From Novosphingobium sp. KCTC 2891 (lineage in GTDB: Bacteria > Pseudomonadota > Alphaproteobacteria > Sphingomonadales > Sphingomonadaceae), in contig NZ_JAPCZG010000001.1 of the NCBI RefSeq assembly GCF_025938155.1, forward strand, positions 662,025-726,024: a DNA stretch of 64,000 nucleotides. The letters are read 5' to 3'. The notes beneath the pieces were generated by a model. That model had not been told where the DNA came from. It made no database searches and saw only the letters and a program-made list of their open reading frames with translations. Positions 8,754 through 20,028 of the stretch are shown here, piece after piece. The translations under genes were made by a program, and so were the position numbers. Position 1 is the first letter of the stretch, and each line of letters starts with the position of its first letter.

Positions 8754-9869
8754 TTACAGAAGACCCGTTCCGCTGCGCCGCGACCAGCGATCCACGGCCA
8801 TGATCGTGCCGATGCAGATCATGTTGGTCATCATCGATGAGCCGCCGTGGCTCATGAACGGCAGCGGGATGCCCACCACCGGCGCCAGCCCCATCACCAT
8901 CATCAGGTTGATGCACACGTAGAAGAAGATCGTGGTGGTCATTCCCGCCGCCAGAAGGCGCGAGAAGCGGTCGGGCGCGTTGCTCGCCACTTTCAGCCCC
9001 CAGTGCATCACCACCGCGAACACGAACAGCACGAACAGCCCGCCCAGCATGCCCCATTCCTCGGCCATGGTGGCGAAGACGAAGTCGGTGTGCGCCTCGG
9101 GCAGGTAGTCGAGGTGGCTTTGCGAGCCATGGCCGAAGCCCTTGCCCAGGAACCCGCCCGAACCGATGGCGATCTTGGACTGGGTGATGTGATAGCCCGA
9201 GCCGAGCGGGTCGCTTTCCGGGTCCATGAACACCAGCACGCGCTTGCGCTGGTAATCGTGGAGCAGCGTGAAGAACGCGATCGGCGCGGCCACCGCCGCC
9301 GCCGCCAGGCCGCCGATGAACAGGCGCAGCGGCAGGCCGGCCAGGAACATCATCACCACCGCGCCGAAGCTGATGGCCAGCCCGGTGCCAAGGTCCGGTT
9401 GCAGCATCACAAGGCCTGCGGGCAGGCCCAGCAGCAGCACCGCCGGCGCGATCGCGCGCCAGCCGTTGACTTCGCCCACCGGCAGCACGCTGTAGAACCA
9501 CGCCAGCACCAGCACGATGCCGGGCTTCATCAGCTCGGAGGGTTGCAGCGTCATGAAGCCCAGGTTGAGCCAGCGCTGGCTGCCGCCGCCGATGCCGCCG
9601 ATCAATTCGACCAGCACCAGCAGCACGCACAGTACGCCGTAGATCGGCAGCGCCGAGCGCTTGAACCAATCCTGCGGCACGCGCGCGATCAGCCCGGCCA
9701 TCACCAGGAACACGAAAAAGCGCGCCACGTGCGTGACCGCCCAGGGCTGGAAATGGCCGCCTGCGGCCGAATAGAGCACCATGCTGCCGAACACGACCAG
9801 CGCCGTCAGCGGCAGGATCACCCGCCACGGCTGCCGCGCGATGGCCTGCGGGATATAGGCGCGTTGCAT
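8754..9869 (-). CDS. rodA: Rod shape-determining peptidoglycan glycosyltransferase RodA
   Basis: 371 residues of the SEDS (FtsW/RodA/SpoVE) family: a ten-helix inner-membrane polymerase that extends glycan strands with PBP2. The conserved SEDS region is visible as ITQSKIAIGSGGFLGKGFG and LPEAHTDFVFATMAEEWGMLGG. The first residues (MQRAYIPQAIARQPWRVILPL) lead into the first membrane helix. It is the last gene of the mreB-C-D-mrdA-rodA set, 2 bases after the PBP2 stop, which is typical for elongasome operons. Confidence 0.96.
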   Translation of the reverse strand: MQRAYIPQAIARQPWRVILPLTALVVFGSMVLYSAAGGHFQPWAVTHVARFFVFLVMAGLIARVPQDWFKRSALPIYGVLCVLLVLVELIGGIGGGSQRWLNLGFMTLQPSELMKPGIVLVLAWFYSVLPVGEVNGWRAIAPAVLLLGLPAGLVMLQPDLGTGLAISFGAVVMMFLAGLPLRLFIGGLAAAAVAAPIAFFTLLHDYQRKRVLVFMDPESDPLGSGYHITQSKIAIGSGGFLGKGFGHGSQSHLDYLPEAHTDFVFATMAEEWGMLGGLFVLFVFAVVMHWGLKVASNAPDRFSRLLAAGMTTTIFFYVCINLMMVMGLAPVVGIPLPFMSHGGSSMMTNMICIGTIMAVDRWSRRSGTGLL

Positions 9870-9871
9870 CG

Positions 9872-11962
9872 TCAGGGCCTCGTCGTGGGGGAAGGCGAGG
9901 GGGCGGGCGCCGGCGGTGCGGCTGACGCTGCCGCGTCCGGCGGGGAGATCGTGGCCGGGTCAGGCTCGGGCGCGGGGCTGGCGGCGTCGGTCTGCGCCGC
10001 GCTTGGTTCGGGCGCGGGCTTGTTGTCCGCCGCCACTTCCTCGGCGGCCTGCGCCTCGTCGGGCGCCTTGGGGGCGCTCGCGCCGTATTGCGCGGCATAG
10101 GCGTTGTATTTCGTGGTCATGCGCTGGCGCACGTCGCCGCCCCACTGCTTCTCGAAGTCCTCCAGAACCTGCATCGCCTTGCCCGGATCGAACAGGAACG
10201 TCATCACGTCGCGCGCGATGGGATAGGCGGCGCCAGATCCCCCGCCATGCTCGACCACCACCGCGCAGGCATAGCGCGGCTTGTCGAACGGGGCGAAGCA
10301 GATGAAATGGCCGTGGTCGCGGTGCTTCCACAGTCCGCCCTTGCCGTTGCCGATGTTCAGGCCGACGACCTGCGCTGTGCCGGTCTTGCCCGCCATCTGC
10401 ACGCCTTCCACCGGAATCCGCGCCTTGCCCGCGGTGCCGCGCCCGTTGACCACTTCGTTCATTGCGGCATGGATATAGTCGAGGTGCTCCTGCCTGAAGC
10501 CCATCGAACGCGGCTGCGGCGCGTGCCGGTCGAGCAGCAGGCGCGGACTGAGTTCAAGCCCGGAGGCGATGCGCGAGGCCATCACCGCCTGTTGCAGCGG
10601 GTTCACCAGCATGTAGCCCTGGCCGATGGTGGCGTTCACCGTGTCGTAGAGCGCCCAGTCCGACTTGTATTTGCGCTTCTTCCACGCAGGATCGGGCACC
10701 GTGCCATAGGACTGGCCGGGATAGGGCATCGCGAATTCCTGCCCCAGCCCCAGCCGGCGCGCCATCGTGGCGATGATGTCCATCCCGATCTGCTGCGCGA
10801 AGTGGTAGAAGTAGACGTCGCACGACTGGTAGATGCCCTTGGCCATGTCGGTCGTGCCGTGGCCGCGGTGGTTCCAGCAGTGGAACACGCGGTTGCCCAC
10901 GCGCAGCCCGCCAGCGCAATTGACGCTGGCATTGGGGTCCAGCCCAGCTTCCAGGAACGAGAGCGCCACCATCGGCTTCACCGTCGATCCCGGCGGATAC
11001 AGACCGCGCAGCACCTTGTTGCGCAAGGGCACGTGATCGTCTTCCGACAGCATCTTCCACTCGATGCGGCCGATGCCGTCGGAAAAGCTGTTGGGATCGA
11101 AGCTGGGCATCGACACCATCGCCAGCACGTCGCCGGTCTGGCAGTCCATCACCACCACCGAGCCGCTTTCCAGTCCGATGCGGCGCGCGGCATAGTCCTG
11201 AAGCGGGCCGTTGATCGTCAGCTGGATCGGCTTGCCCGGCACATCCTCGCGCGTGCCGAGGTCGCGCACCACGCGTCCGCTCGCGGTCGCTTCCACGCGC
11301 CGCGCGCCCGGCACGCCGCGCAGCCGCGTTTCGAAGTGCTTTTCCAGCCCGTCCTTGCCGATCTTGAAGCCCGGCGTGATCAGCAGCGGATTGCGCTCGC
11401 GTTCATAATCGTCGGCGGAGGCGGGGCCGACATAGCCGACAAGGTGGCCTACGGACGGCCCGGTGGGATAGAACCGCGAATAGCCGCGCTGCGGGATCAC
11501 GCCCGGCAGTTCGGGCAGGCGCACGCTCACGGCGGCGAACTTTTCCCAGTCGAGGTTCGAGGCGACTTCCACCGGCTGGAAGCCCCGCGCCTTGTCCAGC
11601 TTGTCCTTGATGTCGCCGATCTTGTCGGCGGTCAGCCCCAGCAGCGGCGCCAGCGTGCCCAGGGTGGCATCGGCATCGACCACGCGGTCGGGGATCAGGT
11701 CCACGCGGAAGTCCGCCCGGTTGGAGGCCAGCGCCGCGCCGTTCCGATCGAGCACCCAGCCGCGCCGCGGCGGGATCAGCGTAAGGTTCACGCGGTTGCT
11801 TTCCGACGCCGCGCGATACTTCTCGTTTTCCGCCACCGACAGATAGCCGAGCCGCGCCGCCAGCATCACGCCCACCGTCGCCTGGCCCATGCCCAGCACG
11901 AAAGTGCGCCGCTCGAACTTGTTGGTGAGGATCGCCGATGTCATCGGCAGCATCTTCTTCAC
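9872..11962 (-). CDS. mrdA: Penicillin-binding protein 2 (peptidoglycan DD-transpeptidase of the elongasome)
   Basis: 696 residues from a GTG start. GTG is chosen because GGAGG lies 8 bases upstream; ATGs at 11953 and 11944 are alternatives. One N-terminal membrane helix (RTFVLGMGQATVGVMLAARLGYL) is followed by the dimerisation domain and the transpeptidase domain with PPGSTVKPM (SxxK nucleophile), SCD (the SxN-like motif) and AGKTGTAQ (KTG). It cross-links lateral-wall peptidoglycan together with RodA. The last ~80 residues are an Ala/Pro/Glu-rich low-complexity tail outside the enzymatic fold. The gene begins 2 bases after mreD. Confidence 0.96.
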   Translation of the reverse strand: MKKMLPMTSAILTNKFERRTFVLGMGQATVGVMLAARLGYLSVAENEKYRAASESNRVNLTLIPPRRGWVLDRNGAALASNRADFRVDLIPDRVVDADATLGTLAPLLGLTADKIGDIKDKLDKARGFQPVEVASNLDWEKFAAVSVRLPELPGVIPQRGYSRFYPTGPSVGHLVGYVGPASADDYERERNPLLITPGFKIGKDGLEKHFETRLRGVPGARRVEATASGRVVRDLGTREDVPGKPIQLTINGPLQDYAARRIGLESGSVVVMDCQTGDVLAMVSMPSFDPNSFSDGIGRIEWKMLSEDDHVPLRNKVLRGLYPPGSTVKPMVALSFLEAGLDPNASVNCAGGLRVGNRVFHCWNHRGHGTTDMAKGIYQSCDVYFYHFAQQIGMDIIATMARRLGLGQEFAMPYPGQSYGTVPDPAWKKRKYKSDWALYDTVNATIGQGYMLVNPLQQAVMASRIASGLELSPRLLLDRHAPQPRSMGFRQEHLDYIHAAMNEVVNGRGTAGKARIPVEGVQMAGKTGTAQVVGLNIGNGKGGLWKHRDHGHFICFAPFDKPRYACAVVVEHGGGSGAAYPIARDVMTFLFDPGKAMQVLEDFEKQWGGDVRQRMTTKYNAYAAQYGASAPKAPDEAQAAEEVAADNKPAPEPSAAQTDAASPAPEPDPATISPPDAAASAAPPAPAPSPSPTTRP

Positions 11963-11964
11963 GC

Positions 11965-12519
11965 CTAGAGCCTCCGCAGCGGCAGCAGGCGCACCCGGTC
12001 GAGCAGCGCAACCACGCGCGTCACCGGCGGGAACACCACGACCGACAACAGCAGCTGCGGCCCGATCGACAGCGGCAGGGGATAGCCGGTGGCGAACGAG
12101 GCGAAAGTGGAGGACAGCAGCAGGTAGGCCGCGAGCAGAGCGGACCCGGCCAGCCAGTCCTGCACGAAGCCGCGCCAAAGGAAGCGCGCGTCGATCACTT
12201 CCATCGCCAGCATCGCGGCGGACCACAGCACGATCGCGCTGCCGAACGGCTGGCCGCTGAACAGGTCGTCCCACGCGCCCAGCGGCAGGCCGATCCACAC
12301 CGGCAGCAGGCTTGGCCGCAGCATCCGCCACGCCAGCAGCACCATGAAGGCCAGCGGCGGCAGCACCGGCGCGGAGGCGATGATCGGAGAGAAGCTGACC
12401 ATCGAGGCGAGCATGACCGAGGCCCACGGCAGCCCCACCGCCAGCAGCGGAGACGGGGCGCGGTTGATGCGATTGCGGACTAGGTCCTCGGGCCGGGCTG
12501 TGATGCGGGGCAGGATCAT
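11965..12519 (-). CDS. mreD: Rod shape-determining membrane protein MreD
   Basis: 184 residues, almost entirely hydrophobic with about five predicted membrane helices. It has the MreD hallmark around WIGLPLGAWDDLFSGQPFGSAIVLW. It links MreC/MreB to the RodA-PBP2 machinery in the inner membrane. The start overlaps the end of mreC (ATGA). Assignment relies on hydrophobicity, the G-x-WDDLFSGQPFG motif and position. Confidence 0.93.
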   Translation of the reverse strand: MILPRITARPEDLVRNRINRAPSPLLAVGLPWASVMLASMVSFSPIIASAPVLPPLAFMVLLAWRMLRPSLLPVWIGLPLGAWDDLFSGQPFGSAIVLWSAAMLAMEVIDARFLWRGFVQDWLAGSALLAAYLLLSSTFASFATGYPLPLSIGPQLLLSVVVFPPVTRVVALLDRVRLLPLRRL

Positions 12520-13427
12520 GGCTCCCCGTCGTCGCCCGGCGCGGGGCCGGCAGCCTTCTGGCTGGCCTCCAGCGCGGCGACGGCGGCGGGCTGGAACACC
12601 GGCAGCACGATCACGAAGTCCGCGTCGGACGGATCGCTGGCGAGGTGCCCCACCGCCCCGTCGCGGTGCGGCTCGGTGGCGACGGCCACCGGGATGCCCG
12701 GCGGATAGAGCCCGCCCGATCCGGAGGTGACGAACACGTCGCCCTTGTGCAGCGGATTGACGCCCATGTTGATCATGCGGATCTCGATGCGGCCGTTCGA
12801 TCCGCCTTGCACGAAGGCGGGCAGCCCGTCGCTGGCGCGGCGCACCGGCACCACGTTGTCGGGGTCGGTCACCAGCAGAACGCGCGCGGTATTGGGGCCG
12901 ACTTCGACAACGCGGCCGATCAGGCCGCTGCCGCTGCGCACTGGCTGGCCGGGGCGCAGGTTCTGGTTCGCGCCGACCGAAAGCACGGCGAAGCGCCGCG
13001 CGCTGGCCGATGTCGATCCGATCAGTCGGGCTGCCGCCACTGGACGGGCCTGCGGGTCGATGATGCCGAGCAGCGCTTTCAGCCGCCGGTTCTCACCCTC
13101 CATCGCGCGCATCGTCACCGCGTTGGCCCGTGCGGCGGCCACTTCGCGGGAGAGTTCGGCGTTCTGGCGACCGGCGTTGAAATAGGCGGCAATGCCCGCG
13201 AACAGCCCCTGGCTGGCGACGCGCGTTTCCGCGCCGGCCTGCCCCATCGGGCGCGCCACTTCGGCGGCGGCAGCGCGAGCAAACGAGAAGGCACCGGGAT
13301 TGAACAGAGAGACGGCAAGCAGCACCACGCCCGCCACGACGCCGAGCACGGCGACCACGTAGCCGGTGAAGATCCCGTATTGCGCCCTGCGCGAAAAGCC
13401 CGGGCGCCGGTCCTGCGACCGCGCCAT
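12516..13427 (-). CDS. mreC: Rod shape-determining protein MreC
   Basis: 303 residues: a basic cytoplasmic N-terminus, one membrane helix (YGIFTGYVVAVLGVVAGVVLLAVSLF), a coiled-coil-like stretch (ELSREVAAARANAVTMRAMEGENRRLKALLG) and the periplasmic beta domain (QPVRSGSGLIGRVVEVGPNTARVLLVTDP). It scaffolds PBP2 and RodA in the periplasm. The C-terminal tail is Ala/Pro-rich. It lies 58 bases downstream of mreB and overlaps mreD by 4 bases. Confidence 0.95.
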   Translation of the reverse strand: MARSQDRRPGFSRRAQYGIFTGYVVAVLGVVAGVVLLAVSLFNPGAFSFARAAAAEVARPMGQAGAETRVASQGLFAGIAAYFNAGRQNAELSREVAAARANAVTMRAMEGENRRLKALLGIIDPQARPVAAARLIGSTSASARRFAVLSVGANQNLRPGQPVRSGSGLIGRVVEVGPNTARVLLVTDPDNVVPVRRASDGLPAFVQGGSNGRIEIRMINMGVNPLHKGDVFVTSGSGGLYPPGIPVAVATEPHRDGAVGHLASDPSDADFVIVLPVFQPAAVAALEASQKAAGPAPGDDGEP

Positions 13428-13485
13428 TCCTATCTTCCTCTACGAACCGCCTGCGCCGAGACGCTATTCTCGCTGAACCGGCGGT

Positions 13486-16552
<3,067 letters not shown>

Positions 16553-16597
16553 GCGGGCCGCAACCAATCGCTAACCGTCCGCTGCGAAGACGGGCGG

Positions 16598-17326
16598 ATG
16601 AGATTCTCCATTTCCCGTTCGAAGCTGCTTGCCTTGTTCGTGCCGGCATTCTGCACATTCGCCGCTGCCCCCGTGGCGGCGCAGGCCATTTCTGGTCCGG
16701 CGACCGTGGTGGACGGGGGTTCGCTTGAACTCACCGGCACGCACATCCGCCTGTTCGGCATCGACGCGCCGGAGACCGCGCAGGTGTGCGAGCGTGGCGG
16801 GCAGGCCTGGTCCTGCGGTGCCGATGCTGCGAAAATGCTCGGGCGGCTTGTGCAGGCCGGCCCGGTGGACTGCGTCGGCGTGGAGCAGCGCGCGGGCGGG
16901 CGGCTGGTGGCGCGGTGCCGCGTGGGCGGCGTCGATCTCGCGGCGGCCCTGGTCACGGCCGGGCTGGCGGTGGTGCTGCCGGCCGGACAGGCGGACTATG
17001 CCGATGCCGAGCAACGGTCCCGAAAATACGCCCAAGGGCTGTGGGGCGCGAAGTTCGATCTTCCGGCCGACTGGCGGGTAGCCCATCCGCGTGAAGTGCT
17101 TGCGCCAGAGGTTGTGGTCGCACCCGCGCCCCGCGCGGTAAAGCCCCGCGTTTTCCGCGATGCGCGGGGCTGCGCGATCAAGGGCAACCGCAGCTGGCGG
17201 GGCGAATGGATCTATCACCTGCCCGGCACGAAGTTCTACGAAGGTACCCGCGCCGAGGAGTTCTTCTGCACCGAGGCGCAGGCACAGGCGGCCGGCTACC
17301 GCGCCGCTGTCTATCGCGACAACTGA
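16598..17326 (+). CDS. Secreted thermonuclease (SNase)-like protein with C-terminal extension
   Basis: 242 residues. The signal peptide is SKLLALFVPAFCTFAAAPVAAQA. An SNase-like OB domain (residues about 32-150) has the IRLFGIDAPETAQVC motif of the family and a later GLAVVLP...YADAEQRSRKYAQGLWG helix. After a Pro/Val linker, a C-terminal module (GCAIKGNRSWRGEWIYHLPG...YEGTRAEEFFCTEAQAQAAGYR) matches the small IKGN...YHLPG...F(C)TEAxAxAAGYR domain often appended to such proteins. Periplasmic or extracellular nuclease function is inferred. Some members lack the full Arg/Glu catalytic set, so activity is uncertain. Confidence 0.8.
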   Translation: MRFSISRSKLLALFVPAFCTFAAAPVAAQAISGPATVVDGGSLELTGTHIRLFGIDAPETAQVCERGGQAWSCGADAAKMLGRLVQAGPVDCVGVEQRAGGRLVARCRVGGVDLAAALVTAGLAVVLPAGQADYADAEQRSRKYAQGLWGAKFDLPADWRVAHPREVLAPEVVVAPAPRAVKPRVFRDARGCAIKGNRSWRGEWIYHLPGTKFYEGTRAEEFFCTEAQAQAAGYRAAVYRDN

Positions 17327-17345
17327 GGCAGGGGCGCCCCCGGCC

Positions 17346-17942
17346 TTACCGCACCCCCACCAGTTCCGCCTGACCCCATGGCGCGATGGGGCCGGCGTCA
17401 CGGTCCTGGAACGCCTTGGGCAGTTCCTCCACCATGTCCCAGCTCGCGCCCAGCCGGCCGAAACCGACGCAGAGCGCGGCGAAGATGCCCAGTTCCACGA
17501 TTTCCGCTTCGGTGAAGTGTTCCTTCAGCTTGGCGTGATAGGCATCGTCGAGCGAGAGGTGATTGGTCGCCAGCCGCTCGCCATAATCGATAGCCAGCTT
17601 TTCGCGCTCGGTCAGGTTTTCCGCCTCGGCCGGACGTTCGAGCGAGCAGACCAGCGCTTCGTCCACGCCATCCTCGGCCGCCGCGCTATAGCGCACCGCC
17701 ATGCAGCTGCGGCACTGGTTGTGGAATGCGATGCGCAGCCGCATCAGCTCGGTCAGGCGCTCGGGCAGGGTGCGCTCGCCGCGCAGCGCGCCGAAGAAGC
17801 CGACGAAACCCAGCGCAGTCTCGGGCTTGTGCGCCATGATCCGCAGCGTGCCCCGCTCCAGCGGGGTCATGCTTTCGGGATGCGTGGCGGCGCGCAGTTC
17901 CTCGCTCCAGCCATCGTGCTCGATCATCGAAATCCGCGTCAT
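17346..17942 (-). CDS. Carboxymuconolactone decarboxylase (CMD/AhpD)-family protein
   Basis: 198 residues from the ATG preceded by GGAGAGACAGCA. The AhpD-like core is in the middle: LPERLTELMRLRIAFHNQCRSCMAVRYSAA, with a CxxC redox pair plus a His just upstream of it, then a helical repeat (LTEREKLAIDYGERLA, FTEAEIVELGIFAA). Family members are alkylhydroperoxidases or decarboxylases. The CxxC favours a peroxidase-type thiol role, but the substrate is unknown. It is divergent from the following lipoprotein gene. Confidence 0.82.
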   Translation of the reverse strand: MTRISMIEHDGWSEELRAATHPESMTPLERGTLRIMAHKPETALGFVGFFGALRGERTLPERLTELMRLRIAFHNQCRSCMAVRYSAAAEDGVDEALVCSLERPAEAENLTEREKLAIDYGERLATNHLSLDDAYHAKLKEHFTEAEIVELGIFAALCVGFGRLGASWDMVEELPKAFQDRDAGPIAPWGQAELVGVR

Positions 17943-18056
17943 TGCTGTCTCTCCGCCGGTTCTTGTTGGTGGACAGCACACACCGCCGCACGCCCTTGCC
18001 GCAACGCGCCTTTGCGCTAGGCTGGCGGGGTAACGACAACGGGGAAGGGGACAACG

Positions 18057-18560
18057 ATGCGCTGCGTGCTACCGCTCGTGATATTCGCGCTGGCCGCCTG
18101 TTCGCAGCAGACGCCGGCGGAAAAGGCCGCGGCCGATGCGAGGGCCATCGCCGAAGTCAACGCCGCGCAGGATGTGAAGCCCCCGGCCAAGCCGATCGCG
18201 CCGCAAGCGATCGGCTTCTTCGACATCACGCAGAACAAGCTGTCGGCATCGGGCTGCAACTTCGTGGCCGACGGCGGGGGCATGGGCGCGGTGCTGCTGG
18301 CTCAAGCGGAGCGCGCGGTGATGAAGGTTGGGGACAAGCTCGTGATCCTCGCCGCAGACAAGGGCAGCGCTGCTCTGCCGCAGGGCGCATGGTCGCGCTA
18401 TTCGGGGCGCGAGTATGCGCTGACGCTGACGCGGATCGAGGGGGGCAAGGCGAGCAAGGCCGGCGTGGTCGAGATGTTCGATGCCAAGGTCACGGTCACC
18501 GACCCGCACGACCAGGTGGTTTATGACGCGCGCGGCCAGGCGCAGTGCAAGCCGATGTAG
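18057..18560 (+). CDS. Putative lipoprotein of unknown function
   Basis: 167 residues. The N-terminus MRCVLPLVIFALAACSQQTP is a lipoprotein signal with lipobox LAAC, so the mature protein is predicted to be lipid-anchored at Cys15. The mature part has no recognised domain. Two further Cys (SGCNFV and QCKPM at the extreme C-terminus) could form a disulfide. GTG/TTG starts further upstream are not needed. No operon partner is obvious. Confidence 0.7.
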   Translation: MRCVLPLVIFALAACSQQTPAEKAAADARAIAEVNAAQDVKPPAKPIAPQAIGFFDITQNKLSASGCNFVADGGGMGAVLLAQAERAVMKVGDKLVILAADKGSAALPQGAWSRYSGREYALTLTRIEGGKASKAGVVEMFDAKVTVTDPHDQVVYDARGQAQCKPM

Positions 18561-18593
18561 CGCATGGCCGTGTGCGGTCAGGTGTCGTTCGGG

Positions 18594-19052
18594 TCAGTCT
18601 GCCCCGCCGGGCTGGCGGGTGCGGATGAAGCCCGTCGATTTCATCGTCATCACCACATCGCCGTGCTGGTTGGTCACGGTGACGACATTGCGGAAACTGC
18701 CCATTTCCGGCCGTGAGCCGCTGCGTCTCTTGTCCACCAGCAGGCGCTCGACCGACAGCGTGTCGCCCGGATAGACCGGCTTGACCCACCGCAGTTCGTC
18801 GACCCCGGGCGAACCCAGCCCGGCTTGCTCGTTCTTCTTCAGCTCCTCTACCAGCATCGCCATGGTCATCGCGCACGTGTGCCAGCCGCTCGCGGAAAGG
18901 CGGCCGAAGAACGTGTCCTTCGCCGCCTCGTCGTCCAGGTGGAAGGGCTGCGGATCGTACTTCGAGGCGAAGTCGATCACTTCCTCGCGCGTCACCGCGT
19001 AGGAGCCGAAACGGTCGGTGCTGCCGGGCACCAGGTCTTCGTAATACTGCAT
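18594..19052 (-). CDS. MaoC-family dehydratase (hot-dog fold enoyl-CoA hydratase-like)
   Basis: 152 residues from the ATG at 19052; an in-frame upstream ATG at 19088 would add 12 residues. It shows the hydratase-2 pattern FASKYDPQPFHLDDEAA followed by FGRLSASGWHTCAMTM, carrying the catalytic Asp and His of the MaoC motif, and the WVKPVYPGDTL loop. It likely hydrates or dehydrates an acyl-CoA; the chain specificity is unknown. A 16-base semi-palindrome shared with two other genes in the window lies just upstream (19085-19100). Confidence 0.88.
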   Translation of the reverse strand: MQYYEDLVPGSTDRFGSYAVTREEVIDFASKYDPQPFHLDDEAAKDTFFGRLSASGWHTCAMTMAMLVEELKKNEQAGLGSPGVDELRWVKPVYPGDTLSVERLLVDKRRSGSRPEMGSFRNVVTVTNQHGDVVMTMKSTGFIRTRQPGGAD

Positions 19053-19084
19053 GGCGGCAAGGTTGCCCGCGCGCGGCGCGTTAG

Positions 19085-19100
19085 TCAATCGAGCGATTAA
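19085..19100. promoter_or_regulatory. Operator-like semi-palindrome upstream of maoC-type gene (site B)
   Basis: TCAATCGAGCGATTAA, with core AATCG-AG-CGATT, lies 33 bases upstream of the MaoC-type start and overlaps the end of the DUF1206 gene. It matches the elements at 39949-39964 and 54110-54125 at 13 and 12 of 16 positions. Confidence 0.45.
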
Positions 19101-19930
19101 ATTGCCCGGCGCAGCGCCTCCGTCTTGCGGCGGACCTTGCCCCGCGCGGCGTGGACCACGTCGATGGCGGGCACGATCCGGAACCGCGCGCAGATCACGC
19201 TGAACAGCCCGAACACCACAAGACCGCCCGCCACCGCGAGGTAGAGCGTTTCCTCGCCGCGCAATTGTGCCAGCACGCCGCCAAGATCACGCACCTGATC
19301 GTGCCTGACCATCCACGCCGAGCGCAGCAGCGACCAGCCCACCAGCGCGAATACCACGGTGCGCGCGGCGAAGCCGATCCGGCCCAGCATTTCGGTTGGC
19401 CGGGGGGCGTCCGCGGCGATGCGCTTCATGAACTTGCCGGTGGCCGCGTTGATCGCCTGGAACGCCGCCGCGCCGAGAAAGGCCGCGCCCACCAGCGCCA
19501 GCAGCACCCAGCCAAGCGGCAGCGACAGAACGCCGCTCGCCATCGCGGCGCTGCCATTGCCGCCTTCGCTGGCATAGTGGCGATAACCGAGCGCGAAGCT
19601 GCCGGCCGCCCAGGCCATCGAGAGGTAGGCCAGCGCGCCGGCGCCAAGGCCCGTGCGCACCGCTGCGCCCTTGGCGTCGTGGCCGTGATGTTCGATGTCG
19701 AGCAGCGCCGCCGCCAGCTTGTAGATGCCGTAGGCGAGCAGCCCGGCGACGATCAGCGCCAGCGCCGCGCCGCCCAGTGGCATGTCCTGCATCATGGCGA
19801 ACACGGCGTTCGGGCCGTCCTTCGCCGCGCCGCGCGTGGCCAGCGCGACATAGCCGAGCAGCAGGTAGACCGCCGCCCGCGCCGCATATCCGGCCCGCGC
19901 CAGCACGTCGATCCGCGTCAATTTCGCCAT
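19097..19930 (-). CDS. DUF1206 domain-containing integral membrane protein
   Basis: 277 residues with about six hydrophobic helices arranged as three helical-pair repeats, each starting with an aromatic/Arg-rich motif (ARAGYAARAAVYLLLGYVAL, LSMAWAAGSFALGY, IGFAARTVVFALVGWSLLRSA). This triple repeat defines DUF1206. Function is unknown. The C-terminus is a basic cytoplasmic tail (ARGKVRRKTEALRRAI). Confidence 0.88.
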   Translation of the reverse strand: MAKLTRIDVLARAGYAARAAVYLLLGYVALATRGAAKDGPNAVFAMMQDMPLGGAALALIVAGLLAYGIYKLAAALLDIEHHGHDAKGAAVRTGLGAGALAYLSMAWAAGSFALGYRHYASEGGNGSAAMASGVLSLPLGWVLLALVGAAFLGAAAFQAINAATGKFMKRIAADAPRPTEMLGRIGFAARTVVFALVGWSLLRSAWMVRHDQVRDLGGVLAQLRGEETLYLAVAGGLVVFGLFSVICARFRIVPAIDVVHAARGKVRRKTEALRRAI

Positions 19931-20000
19931 GTCATCCCCTTTTCGATGAAAGGGGAACGGCGGGGCCGGGCAAAGGCTCCCGCCGGTCGATAGGGCAGGC

Positions 20001-20028
20001 GTCAGATGTCAGATGTCAGAAGTCAGAC
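20001..20028. repeat. Four tandem copies of a 7-base unit (GTCAGAN)
   Basis: GTCAGAT, GTCAGAT, GTCAGAA, GTCAGAC in direct succession. The last copy contains the ychF stop codon (complement of TCA at 20023-20025). Confidence 0.9.
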
